Below the pieces are notes generated by a model. The model did not search any database. It was not told where the DNA came from and worked only from the letters and a program-made list of their open reading frames with translations. From NCBI GenBank assembly GCA_035771175.1, contig CM069593.1, positions 37,429,741-37,493,740 on the forward strand: DNA of 64,000 nt, given 5' to 3'. Position 1 is the first letter of the stretch, and each line of letters starts with the position of its first letter. Source of the DNA: Paratinospora sagittata (Eukaryota > Streptophyta > Magnoliopsida > Ranunculales > Menispermaceae). Shown piece after piece: positions 48,992 through 58,840 of this stretch. The position numbers and the translations under genes were made by a program.

Positions 48992-49221
48992 AATAAACCT
49001 AACACGAACAAACACATATCAAACTTAATTCCTAAACTAAACAAGTGAAGAATCAAAACTAGACCTCAAACATGACAAACTAACACATAACAAACCATAA
49101 CAAGACCATAACAATAAAACAAAATTTACCCCCCAAACTTAGATGAAACATTGTCCTTAATGATGAACGATAAAAAGATACATAAAAATTAAGGAAGGGT
49201 TCAGAAAACTCCCCTAAGTCA

Positions 49222-49406
49222 TCACTCCTCCACCTTGTCATTGCTTTCCTCCTCCGCAAACCATTGTGGCGGGTCTAAAAAGAACCTTGCGCAGGATACT
49301 GTGGAAGAGTGGGATAAGTAGAAATATCGTGGCCGATTTGGGTGGAAAACATGCGTATTATTTGATCTAGTGTCTGATTACATTGAGCTTGATAATTCAT
49401 CTGGGC
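49222..49406 (-). pseudogene. Host element J accessory ORF, C-terminal piece
   Basis: On the minus strand this encodes a Gln-rich segment (QMNYQAQCNQTLDQII) followed by a Tyr/Pro tail and an acidic end (EEESNDKVEE, stop at 49222-49224), with one frameshift near 49275. It joins the 51510 piece when solo LTR K and one TGGGC copy are removed. Just beyond (about 49115-49150) the minus strand has AAGTTTGGGGGGTAAA, a PPT-like tract. Confidence 0.6.
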
Positions 49407-49860
49407 ATGGGTATCAATGTAATTACTCTCACCCAGTTTTGTTTTGATGATTACAAACAACATACTTGTGACAACTAATCTTTTTGACGTAGTTGTTTCA
49501 GTGCTAACTAGATATATCAAATGGATTCAACTGCAATGTCAAAACATGTGAAAGGAACAACACCTCACAAAGATTAATCATGATTAATCATGCATGCACA
49601 CATATTAGTTTAATAATCATTCATATATATATTGATCAGTGTTTAACATGCATTCATCTTGTCAACTTTGCATGGTTTTATCGTTTCACGTGTATTGTAC
49701 TTATTGCTTTGATCATTGGTTTAATCAATTGAATCACTCATGTTTATCTGTGTTAATTGTACCTCAATCTTGTCAAAAATGTGTTAAAATGTTAGTCTAT
49801 GTTTTTGACAATGTTCGAAACCTATTATGATATAAAAATTGAGTTTCTTTCACTTCTCAG

Positions 49861-50202
49861 TAAAGGAATGCACTCCTTTAGGAAGGAATGCGCTCCTGAG
49901 GTTTTTCCCGAAACTCAATAGTTTTTTATCGAGGTTTAAGGAACACGCTCCTTATAAGAGGAACGCGCTCCTGTGGTTTTTCCCGAGACTCAGATTTTTT
50001 TTATCAGGGAAAAGGAACGCGCTCCTGTTGCCAAGGAAAAAATAGGAAAAACTTTAAGAGTTAGTGGTTCTTGTTGAAGGAATCCGTTCTTATGCCCAAT
50101 GGACATATTGAGGAATGGGCTCCTTAATTGGAGGGAAATCTAAGATTTTTCAGATTTCAAACCAGAAACACGCTCGTGTGTTAAGGAACATGTTCCTATG
50201 CC
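49861..50202 (+). promoter_or_regulatory. U3 palindrome array, GGAACGCGCTCC type (solo LTR K)
   Basis: About eight GGAAYGCGCTCCT-like units, several paired 8-20 bp apart, just upstream of the proposed TATA box near 50221. Confidence 0.7.
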
Positions 50203-51106
50203 TCGGTGTGATGTTTATCGATAAATACCACACTTGCTCATTTGAAGAGCAACTTTTGCAAAACCTAGAGAACTTGTGCATTTTTCGTAGTTGTCTTTAT
50301 ACAAGCCAACAAGAAGTTCTTGAGTGATTTAAACATTCTTTGAAAGCAAAAGTTCAACATCTTTCAAAACCTTGAGAAAATTGAGAGTTTCTCATGTGCA
50401 AGTATTCATGACGATTTGAGTGCTATTTACATCTTCTATTGAGTCTTGATCGTGATTTCTCTCATCCAACTTCACAAAGAAGAATCTCGGAGCTTCAACC
50501 TTACCTAGTGGGGTATACATTTTTATATCTAGATTTTTGTGATATTTGTTTATGCAAATCAGTTTTGTGCTTATATTATCATGTTTAAAACTGATTTTGT
50601 ATTGAGTTGTGTTTGTGAAACCCTATCTTGATATTCATAACAAAATACCTTGTTTAGTGGTTTCATAAATAGTTTGTGGTATCGATTCATGTGTTAACAT
50701 TATATTATATTGAATCGAAGTTTTTGATCATACTTGATTTGTCTGATTCTTGATCTTAATCACATATTCATTTAGAATCATCAAGTTTTGATCATCATGG
50801 TATATTGATTCTTGAGTTTTAAACTTATCATTGTTTAGAATCAATATCTTGGTAGTTGTGCATATTCAATTCACTATTTTACATCATATATATATATATT
50901 TGAATCGATTGCATTTGAGAAAAACCTATTTCAACACTTTGCATCATTTAAAATCATAGTGGCTGAAATAGTATTGTTGACTCATTTAAGATTGTAAGCT
51001 TATATTGTGAGAATGTTATTGTACGTTTCTCTATATCTTTTGTAATCTTGATGTATTGTTGACTTGATTAAGTCAGCCGGGACATTACCGTATTTTGTAC
51101 GACACA

Positions 51107-51280
51107 TAACCACGCCCGTAAGTTGGTTACAAGTGTGGCTTTTCTAGCCAAGCCCTGTGTAGGCTAGTTTGTGGCTTTCTAACCAAGCCCTAGTGTAGGT
51201 TAGTGGTTATGGCTTTTCTAACCAAACCCTCGTATCGGTTGGAGTGTAAATGATTTCTAATCACGCTCGTAAATGATTAG
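51107..51280 (+). repeat. Array of five hairpins with covarying stems (solo LTR K)
   Basis: Stems with coordinates: TAACCA/TGGTTA (51107-51112, 51124-51129); CTAGCC/GGCTAG (51144-51149, 51162-51167); CTAACC/GGTTAG (51179-51184, 51198-51203); CTAACC/GGTTGG (51218-51223, 51237-51242, one G-U pair); CTAATCA/TGATTAG (51257-51263, 51274-51280). Loops are 10-13 nt, of the form CGCCCGTAAGT, AAGCCCTGTGTA or CGCTCGTAAA. Stem sequence changes between units but pairing is kept. Confidence 0.85.
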
Positions 51281-51509
51281 CGAATAATGTATTGGGAAAT
51301 CCTGATCATTGTGATTGGGTAGTGGACGTAGGTTCAAGGGGAACCGAACCACTCTAAATCCTCTGTGTTTATTTATCTTTCTTGCATTTGTTATTTGGAT
51401 TGTTACCTATTGCACACTTTACTTGTTTATTTAAAATATCCGAAAGGTAACGCGAAAATCCGCCAAGTCCAATTCACCCCCCCTCTTGGACAGTAATACT
51501 GGGCCAACA

Positions 51510-51934
51510 TGGGCTTGCTGTTGAAAGTACTAATCTCTTAGAAGACTCCAATTATAATGTTCCTCAAATTTATTTTGAGACTGATCAAGCTTTGCTACCA
51601 CTGATAAAACTTTCTTAGATTGTGAAGAGCAAGAAGAATTGGTTCCAGAAGTGAGCAACTCCCGACATCGAATTTGCCACACTAATCGTGAATCAATGAC
51701 CTCCTTAAGAAACGTCAATTCCTCTATCGATCTAGTAGATATACCAACCTACACACACAAGGCGACAATGAGGGAGGGGAAATATAATCCCACACCGATC
51801 AATGTGTACTATATAACAGATCTACTGAAAGAGCAACTCCTCCACATCTATGGACTTCTCCTTACGGATGGCAAAAATAACCAGAGCCCAGTCTTTGGTA
51901 ACGTCACTATAATCCGTGGCTGGGATCATCTTAG
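51510..51934 (-). pseudogene. Host element J accessory ORF, middle piece (plant-transposon-protein-like)
   Basis: On the minus strand: TKDWALVIFAIRKEKSI, then GIIFPSLIVALCV, then KVLSVVAKLDQSQNKF. The order and the IFPSLI..LC block resemble the C-terminal half of the 'putative plant transposon protein' family. It contains stops after ELLFQ and after ALCV. It joins the 57449 piece if solo LTR L is removed. Confidence 0.65.
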
Positions 51935-54050
51935 TGTTGACCTAAGTGGTTTTCCACTTAGATTCTTCCCAAGTGTTTTGATGCTTACAAGCAATATAAC
52001 AAATGGTGTTAATGATTCTATCTAGTATATTTCAGCACCTAAAGTACTGAAGAAGAGCCAATACAAGATCAAAGTACTTCAAGTTCAAGAAGTCCCTTAA
52101 GCAAAAGATCAAAGGAAATGATCAACCATACTCAAAGCTTGGACAACTTGAAAGAAAGAAGAAACAAAAGGTTGAGAGTCTTGGTTATGTCTAGAATTAG
52201 GATGTAGCCTACTTGTTCTAGTTTGCACAATCATTTTCCAAGATTAATACACGCATTAGATTTTCTTTGAAAAAGATTTCCAAGTGTTGAAACATATTTG
52301 GTTTATGTTTTAAAATATTTCAAACTTGTTTGAATCATATTTTTCATATGTTTTATTAACTTGCGTAAGCTTTTCAACAAATTTGAGACTTATTCTTAGA
52401 ACTTAGCTTTCAATCCATTTTTGAAGAGTTTTCAAAATAATCTTAAAGTGTTTAATGATCAAATTATGTGTATTTCAATCATATTTCATCACCCAAATAT
52501 TTTCATAAGTTTTGAAAATCAAAATCCAAGTTTTAGTCGTTTTTTGTCATGACCTGCGCGCTAGTACAGTGGCCAGCTTCGTAGTGTCGTCACGAGCAAG
52601 CTAGTGGATTCTTGATAATGCTCATTTTAACATTAAATTATTATCTTATAATAGAACATTATCATATTTTAAGGCTCGTGATTTGATAATTAATCTTAAA
52701 ATGTGTTTGACTTCTTCGGTACATGAATTCATACATTTTCAAATAAGCAAATATATTAATTTTTAAATCACATACATAATTCAACTCCATTATAAGTTTT
52801 ATTTCTCATTACACAATATTTGTGCTAATTGTACGAAAAGTAGATGTAATGAGAAGATAATCATGTTGGAGCATGTGAGCATAGGAGCCTCGAGATCATC
52901 AATTTTGAGAAGTCATCCCCTACTTTGTTTCATGACACATGGCATCATCCCATTCATTCATTATTTGAGTGAAAATTTTGTAAATCCCCAAGGAGCATCT
53001 ACAGTTACAGTGAAAGTTGGAGGAATCCCAAGTTAAGGACACATGGCACACATGGAGACATCTTCATCATACACCATCATCTTGTAGCGGATCCCGAGAA
53101 TAATCCAAGGGATGAGTTTAAGTTTAAGAGAGAACCAAGGTTGATAGTGACATTTCAAGTAGTCTTCTCAAGAATCCCACATGCTTCATTTTCCTTTTTT
53201 AGCTTAGTCCTAACCCCTCTTGTTTCTCTTTTCTCTCATAATCATCTTTAGGGAAAGTTTATCTTACACATAATATTCTCCTTCATTCACATTGGCCTCC
53301 CTTCCCCATGCTCTTTACTAAGCATAGCTATCTATCACCCTTAATTTGAATTTTCTACCATCTAGCATGAGCCATTTGAACCATTCATCCACATCACCTT
53401 TAGACCATCTCCCGTTGGTTCATCTTATCCCTTGATCATCTATATAAACCCCTCAAATTCACACTTTAAGGGTGTATTTTATTTTCATTTTCTCCCTTGA
53501 TCACTTAGGAGCTTTCCCTACTTCTCTTATTTTCAAACTTAAGGGGTGTGTGTTTAAGCACCAGTGCGCTAGTGATGAGCACTAGCCCACTAGTGCCTGG
53601 GTTTTGCAAAATCCAAGTTTGTGGATTTGCGCCAGCGCGCTAAGGCACGATTCTAACAATCATATATGTTTTCGATTTTTGAGCCTTCAACGGCTAGTTT
53701 CTTCTGTGTAACAGCTAGTGCTAATTTCTAACTTGTAAATACATGCACTTAGGCCATTTAAACACAACAGTGACAACCATGTGATTTTAGGGAGTGTTCT
53801 TCAAAATCAAACTATTTTCCCATTTCAAAAACCCTAAAACTAAGAGATATTGATTTAAAGATTGGATTTAAAGCTCCCATTTTGTGCATCTTTCAAAGAT
53901 TCACCAAAAACAATTTTATTAAGCAATCTTGATGCAAGGAAGGTAAAACTTGGTTGTAAGTTCTCTCTTCCATTGAGCTTAAATTTTTATATCTTGTATT
54001 TAGGCATTTGTGATATTAGGCTTAATTATAATTATTCTAGCCACATAGAA

Positions 54051-56924
54051 TGTTGCGACCTCTCTCTGGGTGACGTCACGACCGGCACAGTACCACAGAT
54101 AATGCCACTCCAGGACAAAAACCTGAGGCACTGATAACCTTTCTGCTGAAATACCTAAACAAGATACAAAATACAACCTATATATGACTATAAATAATTG
54201 AACAAAATTTAAAATCCATCATCCATAAAAACAAAATCAAATCCATCTTGTACCATAGTTCAACATCTAATACTTATACCTGTATCTGACAAGTATATCA
54301 TCCCAAAGTAAGTAATATACGTGCTCTAACCACAACCATCTATGTGATAAATACATATTAGATGTGATAGCTTATACATACAAGTTCAAAGAACAAAAAC
54401 TTTCAAAATATCAAAATGAAACCTTGTTCCCGTTTCCTAATACATACATCCAAGAAGTGGAAGGCTACGGACAACAACCTAAGCCTTGCCCTTCCCTTTT
54501 AGATCTGTACCTATGAAAAAAGGGAAAAAAGGGGTGAGCTCAACTAGCTCAAAGAGTAAATTCTCACAATATATTTCTTTATATTCATTTACAAAAAAAA
54601 TGTATGCCTTTGAATAAACATTTATATACCAATGCAGAATTCAATATATTATACATGAAATGAACTATATCATGATTAAGTAAAATCATACATGAGTTTC
54701 ATTAAAAACATGCATTCATCACCTTCTGAACACTCTGAGACAAATCTACCTATCTTTCCCCTATTAACCCGTCATAAGGGATTGACCAAGACAGGCTTGC
54801 TCACTCTCCTGAACCGTTATACTCTTCCATTATTATGGGAAAGTCCATACCTAGGAACACCACTAAGGTCAAACTAGCATCATCCTTCCAGAAGAACAAG
54901 TGATAAACGGTGAATATCGCTTTAAAACATTTAATCCAAAATGCCCAAAGCATGCCCAATGTCCAAAAACAAAACCATTTCATGAATGCGAATACAATGC
55001 ATGAAGACTCATTTTCCATGATCATAAACATTATGCACATATACCATAAATTGCATATCATTCAACAAACCAATTTTTTTATATAAAATGCCATATATGG
55101 AAAACAAATGTGAGAAATACTCACAACCAACCACTAGCCAATTAACCAAGCCAAATGCCCTCAAATTGGCAAATCAATTCACAATGACCTGAAATGAATC
55201 AAATTTACACCACATTATCAAATTCAAGTCGTATATGCCCATTTGCATAAATTCCATAGCATTCCCAATATTCTCAAATACCTAGCCTAAGTCCCAACAT
55301 ACTCAACTTAGGCCAATTCATCAATCACCATCATAGTCTATGTAACAATACTACATAGCACCACAATTCCTAAATGCACATAAACACATCGGTAATTCAT
55401 GATTCAATCCAAATGATCATTGTCCAACCCATAGGCATCCATCATGCCAAATTTCATGTTCATACAATGTCTAGGCCTAGGCCAACATAAATTACTTGCA
55501 TTCCATCTCATGCTCAATTTACCAATTCCAAATCAATTGCATCAAAATCCCTAATTTAGGAAAATCTCTACAATAGGCCAACATAGCCAAATTAAACTAA
55601 TTAACAATCCATAGCATGAGAATTCCTCAATTGACACTACCAATGATTGAAGCATGCCGATTTATGAAACATAGGTCACATGCACTCCAAATGGAAAGCT
55701 ATAGGTCGCATTTCTAGAGTTAGGGTCAAATACATGGCTTCACATGTAACAACCTTTAGTAATTGAATTAAAACATTAATTACACTCTTAATTCAATGCA
55801 CTATTCGGATGTAACAAACTACCAACAGAAATATCCAATAACCAAATGAAGCGTTCAGATTCAAGAATACCAATAGAAAAACCTTCTGTCCAACATTGAG
55901 CAAAATCCAACGGCAGATTAAAGAGATTTCCTTCTTCGATGAAGACAACTCTAATCAAATGGTTTCTCCTCTTCTATTGCAAACACTTGAACTCAGATGA
56001 TTATATCTCACAAAATACTCCTTCCGTCAACATTTTAACCGTTCATAATGCAAAAAGGTCAGTTTTAAACTATATTCTGAAATATCAGATCAATCCACGG
56101 TAGATTTAGGAAATCCAGCAGTTTGATCTAAACTGCGTGAGAAATCCAGATTTTTCGATCAGTTGTGTTTGGCGGGTTATAACTCTTAACATCAAACTCC
56201 GATCACGATATCCACCACCCATAATGAAGAGACATCAAATATGAACAATCTGACCAATTTTCAGCTTGATCCAACCATGGATAAAAGAAATGTAGCTTCT
56301 GATGCTAAATGTTGTAAGGAAGCTTTCTTCTCTCCTTCCTCTCCTTTTCTATTTTTCCTTTCTCCCTCTTTTTCTTTTTGTTTTCTCTAAGCTTTACTCT
56401 CTCAAAAACGTCCCCTAAGGGAGAAAATGAGAGATTGAGGCACATGTTACACCCACATGCACCCATTTGGCCAAGTGCTAATTCATGCTCCAACACCATG
56501 CCAAATATTTGCTCAACTCATTATTCCTTAACCATGTGTCATTCCACTAATCTCATGATTCCATTGAATCTAACACCCAATCAATCTAATACAACTAAGT
56601 TTCCATTTCTATCTCATATATTCAATTAAACCAACTCACATATTTTCATCGACCAATGGCTCATGTGAAATAATACTCATATATATGTATAACTATTGCC
56701 CATATATAATCATTAATACATGCCTTCATATTTATGTGGCCCATATCAAATTTATAATACATGTATTTGTATCAATATGGCCCATATGCAATTTCATGAA
56801 AATATATACAAATACATGAACTTACCCTAAAGAATTGAGAAATACTTATACTAACACGTATACAACCACGTGGAGTTGGGTAATGACATTGGCAATACAT
56901 AAGATAAAGTCTAGGGTTGTTACA
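54051..56924 (-). mobile_element. Solo LTR M (chromovirus/Tekay-like) inside solo LTR L
   Basis: 2874 bp with a perfect TAGAA TSD (54046-54050 and 56925-56929). Ends TGTTGCGACC and ...GGTTGTTACA are imperfect inverted repeats. The GGGTGAGCTCAACTAGCTC block at about 54532-54550 and similarity to G (around 55900-56170) place it with the same large-LTR group; minus orientation is inferred from them. Confidence 0.87.
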
Positions 56925-57042
56925 TAGAACAAACAATATATAATCGGTTTTTAAGTCTTTTTGGAGTGTTTTGTTGAAACAAACCAATACAAGTGATTGT
57001 AATATCACTTAGGATTCCAAGGTTGGAATCTAAATTAGTTTC

Positions 57043-57220
57043 ACCCTTTTATCTTGAAAAGGGTCAAGTGGTTCATCCTTAACCTGTGAAAAGGATTTCG
57101 ATTTTCATCTGTCATCGAAAAAGGAACTAGTGGTTCATCCTTAGCCTGTGAAAATGATAGGTTTGTCTTAAACCTCTAAAAAGACATTACAACGGTTTGG
57201 TTCACACCCGTGAAGTGAAC
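57043..57220 (+). repeat. Hairpin array with covarying stems (solo LTR L)
   Basis: ACCCTTTT/AAAAGGGT (57043-57050, 57057-57064); ATCCTT/AAGGAT (57075-57080, 57091-57096); TGTCTT/AAGACA (57164-57169, 57181-57186); GTTCAC/GTGAAC (57200-57205, 57215-57220). Loops include AACCTGTGAA and ACCCGTGAA. A decayed unit lies at about 57135-57156. Confidence 0.85.
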
Positions 57221-57448
57221 TAAGTATAGTGGAATCTTAGAGATGGTTTCTCTAGGCGTGGATGTAGGAAAAGTTTTTCGAACCACGTAAAATTTTTTGT
57301 CTGTTTTCATTTATTTCTGCACTTTTAATTTATGCACATTGACTTTTAGAGCATTAAAGCATATCGTTTATAGAATTCCACTAAGGAACTTAGAATTTTT
57401 CAAAACATTGCATACCACCCAATCCACCCCCCTCTTGGGTGTCCAACA

Positions 57449-57864
57449 CTTAACACTTATGAAATAAAACCAATTCTTACAGTCTTTTCCATGTCCTTAG
57501 CAAGAAAGGACTTCCATTCCAGCTCGACGTGCTTCAAAGTAGTACTGTTGGGGCACAATTCTTGCGTGACTATCATATCGAATTCATCATCCAACGTACT
57601 ATATTCATCATCTTCTATATTATGTAACCCATAAAATTGATTGATGGTGCGCCGATCAAAACGCACAGACTTCCCACGAACCCGAACACGCCCATTGACA
57701 TGCTCTTTGGCATTGCCATAAAATTCGCGCACCAACGGGAAAATTCTTACAAAATGTGTGCCAATTACGCACTTTAATTACATCCAAAAATTCTTCATCA
57801 AAACTATCATGGACATCAAAAGCTCACTCTAGAATAGAAACATTCTTGCACACAGAGTTAGAAT
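57449..57864 (-). pseudogene. Host element J accessory ORF, N-terminal piece (plant-transposon-protein-like)
   Basis: On the minus strand: DEEFLDVIKVRNWHTF upstream, then MVREFYGNAKEHVNG, VRVRGKSVRFDRRTIN and YGLHNIEDDEYSTL. The VREFY.N, VRGK.V.F and INQFYGL blocks are the hallmark of the 'putative plant transposon protein' family (I recall Pfam Transposase_32, unverified). A frameshift lies near 57730 and another near 57465. It is truncated on the right by element N. Confidence 0.75.
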
Positions 57865-58840
57865 TGTTGGCCCAGGTATGTCCAAGAGGGGGGTGAATTG
57901 GACACTTAGACAATTAAAAATAAATGCAATGACAATATGTAAGTGTTGAATGTAAATGAATTTACACAATCGATTTATAGTGGTTCGGCTACTTGCCTAT
58001 CTCCACTACCTAACCTACTCAGCTAGGATTTGAAATACTCCACTACGGATCTTCTTACGGGTGAAGACCAAACCGTTATAACCTTCTCAACTTCCGGGTA
58101 TGAGAACAACCGTTACACAACTCAACTTACAGGTGTGAGACCTACCTATACCTTCTTGACTTTTAGGTGCAAGACTACCTACACTTGACTTACAGGTGGA
58201 AGACTACCTATACTTTCTCAGCTTACGGGTGTGAGAACTACTTATAAACTTGTTGAAAAACAAGAATAATAGATCAGTAGTTTATTCAACTATTGTTACA
58301 ACCTTGATATAGTTTACAAGACATGAAATAGAGTACAACTGTATCCTATGAACTATTTCTCAAATTTCGCTCTCAGCAAGAATAATATATGTTAAAAACA
58401 GTGCTGAAAATTTGAGTGAAAACAGTTCAATCTCTTTCAAATAGATTTTCAGATAAAGATAAAGATTAAGCTGAGTATGAAAATCTTTTGAATAAACAAA
58501 ATTTCAAAGAAAACACTTTGAAAGACAAAACCGTATAAGCTTTTGAAATCAAGTGAAAATTCGACTAACTTTCAAGAATGTTTGGCTCAATAAATTTTTG
58601 GTACTTAACAGATTGTCAAGTGCTAGTATTTATAGACTTGGTAGTGATGAAGTTGTTGTTCATTTGAATTTGAATTTCAAATATGAACGTTTACACTCAA
58701 CAACTAAAAATATTCACGAAAATAGCAATCTGTAGGTTTCATGAACAATTTGATTCTCTTCAGATTCACGAATAAGGAAATTCTCAAACATGTGGTTCAT
58801 GAATCAGAAGATATCTCTGAAAAATATGAAAAGATGATTT
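57865..58840 (-). repeat. Element N: minus-strand Sirevirus-like LTR, left part
   Basis: It starts TGTTGGCCC at 57865, collinear with the element B LTR (5167 onward). It carries the box TAGTGG...CCACTA reversed (about 57975-58010), hairpins (about 58040-58240) and TATA (58627-58634, minus strand). It is interrupted at 58840 by solo LTR O and resumes at 61663. Left flank 57860-57864 is AGAAT; the matching TSD would lie beyond the window. Confidence 0.85.

Larger units (their letters stand above)
49407..51509 (+). mobile_element. Solo LTR K (Sirevirus-like)
   Basis: About 2.1 kb with a TGGGC TSD (49402-49406 and 51510-51514). The right end is canonical (GGGCCAACA). The left end reads ATGGGTATC, one extra base before TG. 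It has a CACTCC/GCGCTCC palindrome array (49861-50202), GATAAATACC near 50221 as a possible TATA box, the hairpin array 51107-51280 and the conserved TAGTGG box at about 51310. Confidence 0.85.
51935..57448 (+). mobile_element. Solo LTR L (Sirevirus-like), split by solo LTR M
   Basis: TGTTGACC...GTCCAACA with TSD CTTAG (51930-51934) versus CTTAA (57449-57453), one mismatch. Without M it is about 2.6 kb. It contains a CAGTGCGCTAGTG-type palindrome array (about 53552-53660), a TATATAAA box at about 53442-53449, hairpins at 57043-57220 and a variant of the conserved pre-terminal box (about 57240-57290). Confidence 0.85.

Noticed and set aside
51639..52025. 128-residue plus-strand ORF
   Set aside because: It crosses the boundary between the host ORF (minus strand) and solo LTR L, so it is a chance frame.
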